Translations under genes and position numbers: made by a program
Shown: one piece after another, positions 1 to 9,386 of the stretch
Position numbering within the stretch: position 1 is the stretch's first letter
Layout of the letters: every line of letters begins with the position of its first letter
Assembly: GCF_004345605.1 (NCBI RefSeq)
Contig: NZ_SLVY01000021.1
Location: forward strand, 27,944 to 91,943
DNA length: 64,000 nt
Reading direction: 5' to 3'
DNA from: Rhodococcus sp. SMB37
GTDB lineage: Bacteria; Actinomycetota; Actinomycetes; Mycobacteriales; Mycobacteriaceae
Notes under the pieces: generated by a model
What the model was told of the DNA's origin: nothing
Seen by the model: only the letters and a program-made list of their open reading frames with translations
Databases searched by the model: none

Positions 1-492
<492 letters not shown>

Positions 493-546
493 TTACAGTG
501 GACGCTTGACCGACGGCCGCCCGATCGTGACCAGCAAGGAGATCAG

Positions 547-1209
547 TTGACCCCGGTAGTGCTCAGATGCGGCGATGTGCCACTCCCCTTGGCACTCACC
601 TCTGTGACCGCGCTGTCGGCTCCTGCGATTCCCGAGAAGGACGACTTCGAGGATGTGTTCGCACACACCGAGTCGGTGGATGACCCACGACTGATCATTG
701 TGGGCGACGACGCAGCGTTCGCGGCGACACTGACCCGGCTGATGCGCACCGACCGCCTCGCGACCGAGGTCGCGTTCGTCCCCGAGTCGCGCACACCCGC
801 GACCGAGGCCTACGGGTTACGCACCGGATCGAAGGCCGCGTCCATCGCCCTCCAAGGTGAGGCGAAGTCGATCCCGCTCATCCGCGACGATGCCGGGGTG
901 GCCCTCGTCGGACGCGCGCTCGTCCGCGGCGAGGAGAACTCGCTCGTGGGTGAGGCCTACGTCGACGACACCCGCTTGTTCTCGGGCACGGTGCCCGGCA
1001 TCCGGATCGAGCCGACGCCACAGATGCCGGGACTACGCGCAGCCGTCGACAGGGCGCGATGGTTCGGCGGCTACAAGTGGCTCACGGGCAGGGCCGTGCA
1101 GCTCGGTTCTCCCTCCGCATTCCTCACCCGCGACGGTGTCCCGAATCCTCGCGCGCTCAAGCGGTCGACGTTCTACCGCCACGAGACGAAGTGGAAGCTG
1201 GTGCGCTGA
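547..1209 (+). CDS. Conserved actinobacterial protein of unknown function (Rv0358-like)
   Basis: A 220-residue soluble protein with no signal peptide, membrane segment or motif that I can tie to a reaction. It is called Rv0358-like because it sits divergently next to purA and has similar length and acidic, beta-rich character; this is recognition from memory and context, not an alignment. I chose TTG at 547 because AAGGAG at 536-541 lies 5 nt upstream. The frame stays open further upstream (GTG/ATG options from 457), but that stretch reads as low-quality Arg/Asp-rich sequence. No function should be inferred. Confidence 0.75.
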   Translation: MTPVVLRCGDVPLPLALTSVTALSAPAIPEKDDFEDVFAHTESVDDPRLIIVGDDAAFAATLTRLMRTDRLATEVAFVPESRTPATEAYGLRTGSKAASIALQGEAKSIPLIRDDAGVALVGRALVRGEENSLVGEAYVDDTRLFSGTVPGIRIEPTPQMPGLRAAVDRARWFGGYKWLTGRAVQLGSPSAFLTRDGVPNPRALKRSTFYRHETKWKLVR

Positions 1210-1263
1210 CACGCGTCGAGTTCTACACGCTCGCGAATCCCGGTAGCCGTGCGGCTTCGTCGA

Positions 1264-1887
1264 TCACGGAGCAGTTCGAGGCATCTCGGTTACGGACTCG
1301 ACTCGGTGTCCGTGCACATCCACGGGCGCATCGCCCGCAAGGTTGTCCGCCGCAACTCCCTGCTTTCAGACCCACGAACTCACGAACGAAGTGCCCCAGG
1401 AGCAGGCTTCGCTCGCCCGTTTCAGGGTGCACACGGACCACCGGGTGCTCTGTTTCGAACGTCACCTTCGCGAACCCACTGCGGAAGTCCTGCTTCGATT
1501 TCGGGTAGTTTCCGTTCAACTTCTCGGGTGCGAGTGCTGCGGCGTAGTCGAACCGGGTAGAATCGAGGCCTTCGGGATCCCGTCCGCGAACGTGACGTCG
1601 GTGTGCCAACCGCTCGCGGCTCCTTCGAGGACCAGGGTCTTGCTGTCGTCTGCGCCCAGGAGCGGGTGGTCGGTGGTCGGAATGCCGATGCGCGCACCGA
1701 ACTCGTATTGGATCTCGTCCGTCAGATGGTGCCGGCCTCGGAGGAGATGTCTTCGGACAGCGTGACACGTCGATGACGGCCGCGAGATGGGCCGACCTTG
1801 CGGACCGCGGCTCCCCCGTTCGCGTGGATTTCCGACGCGGCGTCGACGGTCGTGTCGATCGCGATTCGAGGTTCCTTCCGTGTCGGT
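1264..1887 (-). pseudogene. Decayed TauD/AtsK-type alpha-ketoglutarate-dependent dioxygenase
   Basis: Intact members cleave alkylsulfonates or alkylsulfates using Fe(II) and 2-oxoglutarate, releasing sulfite or sulfate. Reading leftwards, recognisable pieces lie in several frames: an N-terminal [11 protein letters not shown] stretch; then [13 protein letters not shown] and GWHTDVTF (the HxD iron ligands) near 1610-1720; then an internal deletion; then [12 protein letters not shown] and [20 protein letters not shown] (about 1400-1560); another deletion; and a C-terminal GDAPVDVHG tail ending at a TGA at 1264-1266. The two deletions remove most of the core and the distal His and Arg ligands. 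It begins just after the arylsulfatase remnant on the same strand, so the two were probably one sulfur-scavenging operon. Confidence 0.8.
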
Positions 1888-1890
1888 TCG

Positions 1891-3500
1891 TCAATCGACC
1901 TGCATTGCAACGCGGATGATGTCCTCCTCCATCACCGGCCTGCCTCGAGTCGCTTCGACGGTCACGCGATGGAGCACACCGTTCCATGCGAAGGGCGGTT
2001 CGTAGCCCTTACATACCGCCAGCCCCCTGTCGTGTCCGAGGATCAACGACGCACCGCCGTGCTGCCACGCGTGAGGCAACTCGTGGTTGCTGTCTGCGGC
2101 TCCGACGACGACATCATCGATGAGTGCTTCCACCCGCAGCGACCCGTTCGGCGCGAGCCGGAATGCGCACCCGAGGATGTGACGTCCCCCGCTGAGTGGA
2201 CGGTTCGCGACCGCCCGGATCTCACCGCCCGGTGTCGCGGCGACCACGGTCAGGATGCCTCGGTCCACGAACCCGGCGAAACCTCCTGTCCAGTCACCGA
2301 GCGCGAACAGAACTCCCTCGGGTTCGCTGTCCGGCACGTCCACCTCTGCGAGGACCCTGCCACCGCCCGCCATCCGTGGCAATGAATCATCCGAGACCGG
2401 TCCGCCTTCCGGATACAACGTGAGGCTCGACGGAATCGGGTACTGACGCGACCTGATTGCCCCTGCCCGACCGCGCAGGCTGTCGGCGAGCGGAGTCACG
2501 TTGTTGCGGCCGGCCTCGATGAACCACTGCCGTTCGAGCGCGCGAACCACCTCGGAGTGCTGGTCGGTCGTGACCTTCCATCCGTCGGCGAAAATCGATC
2601 GGGACCCGAGCATCTCGAAGTACTGGGTCGATCGGGGCGACGGCGAGGCAGCATCTCCGAGTGACTGGAGCAGGTTTGCTCCGTCGACCGGGAGCTGGTC
2701 GACACCACCGACCGCATCCGGCATCGTCACACCGCACGCGTCGAGAATCGTGGGCAGGATGTCGATCGCATGGGCGAACTGATCACGAACCCCACCGACA
2801 TCGCGGATTCCACTGGGCCAGTGCACGATCATGGGAACACGGGTGCCACCGAGCCAGGCGTATCGCTTCCACAGACGGAACGGTGTGTTGCCCGCCCACG
2901 CCCAACCCCAAGCGTAGTGCGGATATCCGTCGAGTCCACCCCAATCATCCAGGAGTGCCACGCTTTCCGAGACGTCGTCGCGAATGTTATGGGTGGAGGG
3001 GTGTTCGTTGTAAGTGCCGCCCACCTCACCCTCGGCGCTCGCACCGTTGTCCGACATCACGAAGATGAGTGTGTTGTCGAGGACGCCGAGCTTTTCGAGA
3101 CTGTCGACGACCCTCCCGATCTGCGCATCGGTGTGGGTGAGGAATCCGGCGCAGACCTCGTGCATCCGCGCATAGACCCGGCGTTCCTCGTCGGTCAGGG
3201 AATCCCAGTCGGGCACCCACGACGGCCGCTCGGTCAGTGTCGTCCCCTGCGGCACGACCCCCGCCGCGAGCTGCCGCTCGAACACGGCCTCCCGCCACCT
3301 CTCTCATCCGCCGTCGAACTTTCCTGCGTAGGCATCCGCCCACGATCGCCGCACGAGTGCACGAGTGGGGGAACACAGTGCCGTCACATGAAAACGATTG
3401 AATCGCACTCCGTCCGAAGCGAGTCGATCGATGTTGGGTGTTGCGATGTCCGACCCGTAGCAACCTATCTGCCCGAATCCGAGGTCGTCGAGGATGTTCA
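1891..3500 (-). pseudogene. Arylsulfatase remnant (truncated, internally deleted, nonsense codon)
   Basis: Arylsulfatases release sulfate from aryl sulfate esters with a formylglycine made from the Cys or Ser of CxPxR. The remnant starts abruptly at [14 protein letters not shown] (about 3495), keeps [14 protein letters not shown] and CSPTRA (codon of the Cys at 3373-3375), then jumps directly to [12 protein letters not shown], so roughly 200 residues between the active site and the middle domain are missing (size judged from the family). A TGA at 3304-3306 interrupts the frame, which then resumes as WREAVFERQLAAG and runs cleanly to 1891 with DNGASAEG and a full C-terminal domain. The missing 5' end abuts the 5'-truncated ABC binding protein at about 3490-3500. 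Confidence 0.92.
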
Positions 3501-4731
3501 CCGACGGCACGCCGCTCGACGCTGCAGCAGTCCAGTTCAGCTGGGAGCGGCTCCGCGACCCGGCACTCGGATCCACTGCCATCCGCCAGGTTTCCCAGGT
3601 TGCAACCACCGAGGTGCTGGACGAGACCACACTGAAGGTCGTTCTCCACGACCCGAACCCCAGCTTTCCGCAGGGGATGCCGGCCACATCCATGAACTGG
3701 ATCGCCTCACCGACCGCGCTCGGGAACGGCCGGACAGCATTCGACGAAGCACCTGTCGGTGCCGGACCGTTCGAACTCACGCGATGGATGCGGCAAGGCG
3801 CGATCGAACTCGAACGCAACCCCGATTATTGGGATGCGCCGAAACCCTACCTCGACGCGATCACGATCCGCGCGGTGGCGGACACCAACCAGCGGGTGAA
3901 CGCAATCACCACCGGCGACGCCGACCTGTCCGCAGAATCGAATCCGTCGAGCGTCGTCAGAGCCCAGAGCCCAGAGCCCAGAGCTCAGGAGCACAGGTGT
4001 CCACCGTGTCCGCCGGCGGAGGGCAGTTCCTGGGAATGAACCTGCGGCGCGCCCCGTTCGACGACGAACGAGCGCGCCGGGCGGTAGCGCTGGCCGTGGA
4101 CCGCGACATGATCAACACCATCGTGTTCAACGGTGACGGTGAGGTGCCGCAAACCCTGTTCCCGGACAACTCACCGTTCTATTCGGATATTCCGCTACCG
4201 CAGTAGGACAAGGCGGCCGCCCAGGCCTTGTTCGACGAGCTGGCCGCAGACGGTAAGCCCGTCGAGTTCACCTTCACCACCTATACCGGTGTCGACAACC
4301 AGTCCACCGCGGAAGCCCTGCAGGCGCAGCTCAACGCCCACGACAATGTCGAGGTCGACGTCGAGGTGGTGGACTTCCCCACGGGTGCCGCGAGGGCCGG
4401 TGCTCACGACTTCGACATGATGGTCTCGTCGGCGATCACCCAGGACCCGGATTACGCGCTCTGGACGGCGTTCCACTCCGAGTCGACCGGCAACTTCATG
4501 GGCGTCTCCGACCCACAACTCGACGACGCACTGGACGCCGGCAGAACAGCCGAGACCATCGACGAACGCACGCAGGCCTACGACGTCGTCCAGAGGCGGA
4601 TCGCCGAACTCGACCCGGGCGTCTGGTACGTCCGATCGGCACCGTCCGTGATGATGGGCGAGAAAGTCCACGGTCTGCGTCTCTACACGCTGGGCTCCCC
4701 GCTGCCCGAGGAGCTGTGGATCGAGAACTGA
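3490..4731 (+). pseudogene. Peptide/solute ABC transporter binding protein remnant (SBP_bac_5 family)
   Basis: This was a periplasmic-type substrate-binding lipoprotein of a Dpp/Opp-like importer. The N-terminal third, including signal peptide and lipobox, is absent. Recognisable sequence begins with [19 protein letters not shown], runs through [10 protein letters not shown] and [16 protein letters not shown], then loses frame at a heptanucleotide repeat (3959-3979). It continues in the next frame with GGGQFLGMNLRRAPFDDERARRA, hits an in-frame TAG at 4204-4206 (following PLPQ), and ends normally with PLPEELWIEN at 4731. Truncation, frameshift and nonsense together mean no product. With the adjacent sulfatase and dioxygenase remnants, a sulfur-compound substrate is plausible but unproven. 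Confidence 0.9.
3959..3986 (+). repeat. Tandem heptanucleotide repeat causing frameshift
   Basis: Three perfect copies of AGAGCCC (3959-3979) are followed by a degenerate fourth, AGAGCTC. Removing two copies (14 nt) restores one reading frame through the ABC binding-protein remnant, giving the smooth sequence VVRAQSSGAQVSTV. The ancestral gene therefore probably had one copy plus the degenerate unit, and slippage expanded it. Confidence 0.85.
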
Positions 4732-4747
4732 GCCCGACCGAAACGAC

Positions 4748-4783
4748 GTGTGGGGTGCCCGGCAGTCGCCGGGCACCCCACAC
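4748..4783. terminator. Bidirectional intrinsic terminator
   Basis: A perfect 16-bp stem (4748-4763 with 4768-4783) closed by the loop AGTC. It lies between the convergent ABC binding-protein remnant and terD. GC-rich stems without long U tracts are usual terminators in high-GC actinobacteria. Confidence 0.85.
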
Positions 4784-4808
4784 GCCTCGTCGGCGGACCG
4801 CTACCGGG

Positions 4809-5387
4809 TCAGCCGATGTTCACGCCGTAATCCCGAGCGATGCCCGCGAGCCCGGATGCGTAACCCTGGCCGATGGCGCGGAACTTCCACTCGCTGCCAT
4901 GCCGGTACAGCTCACCGAAGACCATCGCGGTCTCGGTCGAGGCGTCCTCGGTCAGGTCGTAGCGGGCGAGTTCGCGGTCGTTGGAACGGTCGACGACGCG
5001 GATGAATGCGTTACGCACCTGTCCGAACGACTGGCCACGCGCGTCGGCGTCGTGGATCGACACCGGGAACACCACCGACTGCACATCGGTAGGAAGTGCA
5101 ACGAGATCGACGTTGATCGACTCGTCGTCGCCGTCACCCTCACCCGTGAGGTTGTCGCCGGTGTGCTCGACCGCACCGTCGGGAGAACGCAGGTTGTTGT
5201 AGAACACGAAGTGCTGGTCGGAGAGCACCTTGCCAGCGGCACCCGCAAGCAGTGCGCTGGCGTCGAGATCGAAGTCGTTTCCCGTCGTGGCCCGGACATC
5301 CCAGCCCAGTCCGATCGTCACCGCCGTGAGATTCGGCGCCTCCTTCGAAAGCGAGACGTTTCCACCCTTGGCCAAGCTGACACCCAT
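4809..5387 (-). CDS. terD: TerD-family stress protein
   Basis: A 192-residue TerD-domain protein, a calcium-binding fold linked to tellurite, phage and general envelope stress; its exact molecular role is not settled. It opens [18 protein letters not shown], then [20 protein letters not shown] and [12 protein letters not shown], the acidic calcium-site segments of the family, and ends with the typical [20 protein letters not shown]. The length fits a single TerD domain. I chose the ATG at 5387 because AAAGGA lies just upstream and the family starts there; the extra upstream reading frame is the antisense of the riboswitch region. It is a lone gene, with no other ter genes nearby, ending at the hairpin at 4748-4783. 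Confidence 0.95.
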   Translation of the reverse strand: MGVSLAKGGNVSLSKEAPNLTAVTIGLGWDVRATTGNDFDLDASALLAGAAGKVLSDQHFVFYNNLRSPDGAVEHTGDNLTGEGDGDDESINVDLVALPTDVQSVVFPVSIHDADARGQSFGQVRNAFIRVVDRSNDRELARYDLTEDASTETAMVFGELYRHGSEWKFRAIGQGYASGLAGIARDYGVNIG

Positions 5388-5483
5388 ACCGGTCCTTTCG
5401 ATCGTTGTGGTCCCTCCACGATAACCATGAAGAACCCGGTCCGTATTGCCGTCTTGGTCCGTGTTAGGTTCCCGACGTCGTAT

Positions 5484-5576
5484 GCGACGACACATGAGGA
5501 AGCCGGTGCGATTCCGGCGCGGTCCCGCCACTGTGACCGGGGAGCAACTCTCCCGGGAGCCAGATACTCACGTCGC
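5484..5576 (+). promoter_or_regulatory. Cobalamin riboswitch upstream of B12 importer operon
   Basis: This leader shows the conserved cobalamin aptamer order: GAAGCCGGTGCGATTCCGGC, then CCCGCCACTGTGACCGG (the B12-box region), then GAGCCAGATACTC near the 3' end. P1 can form from GCGACG (5484-5489) and CGTCGC (5571-5576). It ends 49 nt before the binding-protein ATG at 5626; the interval holds a GGGG/CCCC hairpin (about 5591-5608) that could act as expression platform. Cobalamin binding should lower expression of the importer. Confidence 0.93.
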
Positions 5577-5625
5577 CGCACTCACCTGGACGGGGCGGAT
5601 CTCCCCGAGAAAGGGCGTCTTCGCC

Positions 5626-6825
5626 ATGCGCGCTCGTGCCGTACCACTCAGATTGCTCAGCGCTGTGGCAGTCGCAGGTCTGGCCCTCGCCGGCTGTTCG
5701 ACCGCCACCACCGATACCACCGACACTGCCGCCCCCGACGGTTGTATCACCGATTTCGATCCGAGCGTCGACTACTTCCCCGACAAGTCCGAGGTCGTCG
5801 ACGCAGAGAATTTCTCGATCACCTACGAGAACAGTTACCAGGTGCTCACTGTCGACGAGCCGTACTCGGGTGCCGAACCGGAGTCGTACGTGCTGGTCAA
5901 GTGTGGCGCACCAGCACCGGAACTGTCGGACGATCTGGCCGATGCTCAGCAGATCTCGGTGCCGATCAGCAGCCTGTATTCGGGTTCGACGACACACCTG
6001 CCGCTCGTCGCCGAACTCGGCGTGCTCGACGTACTCACCGGCATGTCCAACGGATCCTATGTAAGCGACACCGCGGTCGTCGATCGGATCGCGTCCGGTG
6101 ACGTCGCCGAATACGCGGCCGGCGGCACCATCGACACCGAGGCCGTCGTCGTCGCCGCACCCGACGTCGTGATGACCGGTGGCACCGACGACCCCGCATA
6201 CGCGCAGCTGCGTGAAGCCGGGATCGGTGTGGTCGCGAACGCCGAGTGGCTCGAAGCGTCGCCGCTGGGTCGCGCCGAGTGGATCAAGGTGATGGCGGCA
6301 CTGACCGGCACGGAAGTCCGCGCAGCCGAGGCCTACGACGGAATCCGCCGCGACTACCTGCAGGTCGCCGACAAGGCCGCGGGAGCGGAACCCGCACCGG
6401 TACTGCTCGGCGGGATGTCGCAGGGAACGTGGTACATGTCGTCGGGCGGCAGCTACATGGGCCGGCTGTTCAGCGATGCGGGGGCGACGTGGCCGTGGCA
6501 GGACGTCACCAGCACCGGGTCGCTGCCCCTCGACTTCGAGGCCGTGGTTGCGGAGGCCTCCGATGCACCGACCTGGCTCGTCGTCAACAGCTGGACCTCG
6601 ATCGGCGACGCTCTGGCCGACGACGAACGCTACGGTGACCTCGCAGCGGTCGGCACCGGTCAGGTGTGGAACGCGAACAAGGCGCTCGGGCCGGGCGGTG
6701 GTAACGACTTCTACGAACGTGGGGTGCTGCGACCCGATCTGGTCCTGTCCGACCTGGTCGCGGTCCTGCATCCCGAGCTGCTGCCCGATCACGAGTTCAC
6801 GTTCTATCAGCGTTTGCCGGCATGA
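5626..6825 (+). CDS. Cobalamin/corrinoid ABC transporter substrate-binding lipoprotein
   Basis: A 399-residue class III (TroA/BtuF-type) binding protein that would capture corrinoids outside the membrane and deliver them to the permease that follows. It has a signal peptide with lipobox LALAGCSTATT (lipidated Cys near residue 26), then the periplasmic-binding core; segments such as LPLVAELGVLDVLTG and AAPDVVMTGG are typical of the fold. The ATG at 5626 follows GAAAGGG. Its stop overlaps the permease start by 4 nt (ATGA). The upstream cobalamin riboswitch, not the protein sequence alone, points to B12 rather than a siderophore. Confidence 0.9.
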   Translation: MRARAVPLRLLSAVAVAGLALAGCSTATTDTTDTAAPDGCITDFDPSVDYFPDKSEVVDAENFSITYENSYQVLTVDEPYSGAEPESYVLVKCGAPAPELSDDLADAQQISVPISSLYSGSTTHLPLVAELGVLDVLTGMSNGSYVSDTAVVDRIASGDVAEYAAGGTIDTEAVVVAAPDVVMTGGTDDPAYAQLREAGIGVVANAEWLEASPLGRAEWIKVMAALTGTEVRAAEAYDGIRRDYLQVADKAAGAEPAPVLLGGMSQGTWYMSSGGSYMGRLFSDAGATWPWQDVTSTGSLPLDFEAVVAEASDAPTWLVVNSWTSIGDALADDERYGDLAAVGTGQVWNANKALGPGGGNDFYERGVLRPDLVLSDLVAVLHPELLPDHEFTFYQRLPA

Positions 6826-7922
6826 CCACCGTGCTCGACGCGGCGCCTGCAGTCACTGAGACCTCCGCTCCGCCGGTCCGTACCCGGCGCGTGGCGGTGG
6901 CGTTCGCCGCACTGATCGCAGCGCTCGTGGTCGCCACCGTGGTATCGGTGACAGTGGGGTCGGTCACGGTGCCACTCGACGAGACTCTGCGCGTCCTGCT
7001 CGGACAGGACGCGCAGAATCCCCGCTGGGACATGGTGATCCGCGACCTCCGGTTGCCTCGCACGCTCACCGCGATCGCGGTGGGTGCGGCGCTCGGCATC
7101 GCCGGCCTGCAGATGCAGACCCTGTTCCGCAACGCGCTCGCCGACCCGTACATCCTCGGCGCGAGCTCGGGTGCGAGTCTCGGTGTCGCGCTCGTCGTCG
7201 TGGCCGGCGGCGGCGGAGCCAGTGGATTCACAGCGAATCTGGCCGGGCTCGGCCGTACCGGAGTCGTCATCGCTGCCGCGCTCGGCGCGGCGGCCGTCTT
7301 GATGCTGATCGTGGTGCTGTCGCGGTGGGTACGTTCGGCGGTGACGCTGCTGCTCATCGGCGTGATGCTCGGATCGGCGACCACGGCCGCCGTCTCCGTG
7401 CTCCTTGTCTACGCCGACCCGCAGCGCGCTCAGCAGTTCCTCGTGTGGGGCCTGGGCAGTTTCACTGCGACCACGTGGTCGGACCTGAAGTTGCTGGTGC
7501 CCGTAGTGGTCGGCGGCACAGCCGTGGCGCTCCTGACGGTGCGGGCCCTCAACGCGCTGCTCCTCGGTGAAGGATATGCCCGGTCGATGGGCATCGATAT
7601 CCGCGTCGTCCGGCTGACCACGGTGGTATCGGCCGCACTGCTCGCGGGCGTCACCACTGCCTTCTGCGGACCCATCGGCTTCCTCGGGCTCATCGTTCCG
7701 CACCTGTCGCGCATGGCATTCGGCACCTCCGATCATCGAGTGCTGCTGCCCGGAGTCGCGCTGTTCGGTGCCGTGGTGGCTCTGGTGTGCGGCGTGGTGA
7801 GTCAGATGCCCGGCACCGACACGGTGTTCCCACTCAATGCGGTGACCGCGCTCGTCGGCGCACCGGTCGTCATCGTTGTCCTCGTCCGCAGCCGGCGTGG
7901 AGCACTGGGGGCGGCATTGTGA
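6822..7922 (+). CDS. FecCD/BtuC-type ABC transporter permease
   Basis: A 366-residue integral membrane subunit with about ten hydrophobic segments, the size and layout of the BtuC/FecCD family. Landmarks are RDLRLPRTLTAIAVGAALG, LFRNALADPYILGASSGA (the conserved NPLADP/SSGA region) and GPIGFLGLIVPHLSR near the C-terminus, the cytoplasmic loop region that contacts the ATPase. The ATG overlaps the preceding stop, and its own stop overlaps the ATPase GTG start, so the three transporter genes are translationally coupled. Together they form a corrinoid importer under the riboswitch at 5484-5576. Confidence 0.95.
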   Translation: MTTVLDAAPAVTETSAPPVRTRRVAVAFAALIAALVVATVVSVTVGSVTVPLDETLRVLLGQDAQNPRWDMVIRDLRLPRTLTAIAVGAALGIAGLQMQTLFRNALADPYILGASSGASLGVALVVVAGGGGASGFTANLAGLGRTGVVIAAALGAAAVLMLIVVLSRWVRSAVTLLLIGVMLGSATTAAVSVLLVYADPQRAQQFLVWGLGSFTATTWSDLKLLVPVVVGGTAVALLTVRALNALLLGEGYARSMGIDIRVVRLTTVVSAALLAGVTTAFCGPIGFLGLIVPHLSRMAFGTSDHRVLLPGVALFGAVVALVCGVVSQMPGTDTVFPLNAVTALVGAPVVIVVLVRSRRGALGAAL

Positions 7923-8746
7923 ACAGTGACGGTGCCGTGAACGGTGTGGAGCTGCGCGATGTGACGATCGGGTACACACGCCGCCGCGCGTTACGGAAGA
8001 GAGGCATCACCGAGATCGCGACCGGTCTCGACGCCGTCGCTCGCCCCGGTGAGCTCACCGCCCTGGTCGGCCCCAACGGTGCAGGGAAGTCGACATTGAT
8101 CTGCACCCTGTGCGGCCTGCAACCGGCGCTGCGCGGACAGGTGCTGATCGACGGCGACGACGTGTCGTCGATTCGACCTGCAGACCTCGCGACCCGGATC
8201 TCCGTCGTCCTCACCGAACGCATCGATCCCGGCCTGCTGACGGTGCGCGAACTCGTCGCGCTCGGACGGACGCCGCACCTCTCCGCCGGCGCACGACTCT
8301 CACCGGAGGACAAGGCCGCGGTGGACTGGGCGCTCGACGCGGTCGGCGCGACAGAACTGGCGTCCCGGCAGTTCAGTGAGCTGTCCGACGGGCAGCGACA
8401 ACGCACGCTCACCGCACGCGCCCTCGCACAGGACCCCTCGTTGCTGGTACTGGACGAGCCGACGTCGTTCCTCGATGTGCCGTCCCGAGTCGAACTCGTC
8501 GACGTGCTGCGGCGCCTCGCCGTCGAACAGAACCTCGCCGTGATCATGTCCACCCACGAGCTCGAGCTCGCGCTGCGTGTGTCGGACCGAATGTGGTTGC
8601 TCGACACCGACCGCACGCTGACGTGCGACTCCCCCGCAGCTCTGGCCGAGTCCGGTCGGATCGGGGCAGCATTCGATCGTGGACGGATGCGCTTCGACCC
8701 GCGCACACTGGTGTTCGACCTCGATCCGGAGGACAGCCGTGCCTGA
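7919..8746 (+). CDS. ABC transporter ATP-binding protein of corrinoid importer
   Basis: A 275-residue cytoplasmic ATPase that energises the adjoining permease. It has Walker A GPNGAGKST (about residues 52-60), a modified signature LSDGQRQR, Walker B LLVLDEPTSFLD and the switch His in MSTHELE. The signature reads LSDGQ rather than the common LSGGQ, a tolerated variant in BtuD/FecE relatives. Translation starts at GTG 7919, overlapping the permease stop by 4 nt. The stop lies inside the next gene's start region (8-nt overlap), extending the operon to the FhuF-like protein. Confidence 0.95.
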   Translation: MNSDGAVNGVELRDVTIGYTRRRALRKRGITEIATGLDAVARPGELTALVGPNGAGKSTLICTLCGLQPALRGQVLIDGDDVSSIRPADLATRISVVLTERIDPGLLTVRELVALGRTPHLSAGARLSPEDKAAVDWALDAVGATELASRQFSELSDGQRQRTLTARALAQDPSLLVLDEPTSFLDVPSRVELVDVLRRLAVEQNLAVIMSTHELELALRVSDRMWLLDTDRTLTCDSPAALAESGRIGAAFDRGRMRFDPRTLVFDLDPEDSRA

Positions 8747-9386
8747 CGCTGCTGCAGTACTGGCGCGCATCGCCGCGCTGAGTCCCTACTTCTCGGTGAG
8801 CACCGGCCCTGTACCCGACGGCCTGTGGCGGCCGACATCTGCGCTGCGCGACAGCATGATTAGAGACACGCTGGTATCGGACACGGCACAGCGGATGGGA
8901 ACCGGCGAGATGCGAGTGGCCGCGTCGACTCTGTTCTTCGGCTACGCCGCCAGGATGTGGTCGGTTGTGTTGGGATCGGTCGTCGACTCGGGCCGATGTG
9001 TTCGGCTCGCCCCGGACGCGTTGCTGTGGTGCAACGACGGGGGCCTGCGGTTGCACATCGTCGACCCAGAATTCGGGTCGGCTACCAGTGAAATTCTCGA
9101 CGACCAGCTCGAACCGCTCATCGACGCGTGGAGCGACATCGTCGCGCCGGGTTTGATGTGGGGCAACTCCGCGTCCGCATTGATCGGGGCCGGACGCGTG
9201 ATCGGTGATGCAGCGCAGGCGCACATCGACACCCTCTTGGGCGATCCACCACTGGTCGGCGCGATAGTCCGATCCACCGGTCGGCGTCGCAGTTGCTGCC
9301 TGTACTACCGCGTCCCGGGCGGCGGTGTGTGCGGCGATTGCGTCTTCGCCAGCCCACCGAAAGCATCGTCGAAGGAGATTCTGTGA
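8739..9386 (+). CDS. FhuF-like (2Fe-2S) reductase in B12 importer operon
   Basis: A 215-residue protein whose C-terminus has two adjacent Cys, ten residues, then CxxC (SCCLYYRVPGGGVCGDC), the unusual [2Fe-2S] ligand set of the ferric-siderophore reductase FhuF. The rest is variable, as in that family. GTG at 8739 overlaps the ATPase stop, so it belongs to the riboswitch-controlled operon. FhuF reduces ferric siderophores in the cytoplasm. By analogy this protein could reduce an imported cob(III)alamin, or be a leftover of an iron-uptake operon; nothing in the sequence decides. No signal peptide is seen. Confidence 0.85.
   Translation: MPDAAAVLARIAALSPYFSVSTGPVPDGLWRPTSALRDSMIRDTLVSDTAQRMGTGEMRVAASTLFFGYAARMWSVVLGSVVDSGRCVRLAPDALLWCNDGGLRLHIVDPEFGSATSEILDDQLEPLIDAWSDIVAPGLMWGNSASALIGAGRVIGDAAQAHIDTLLGDPPLVGAIVRSTGRRRSCCLYYRVPGGGVCGDCVFASPPKASSKEIL

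Noticed and set aside
3959..4206. Active phase-variable gene
   Set aside because: The repeat could switch frame, but the gene also lacks its 5' end and has an in-frame TAG at 4204-4206, so no repeat number restores a product.
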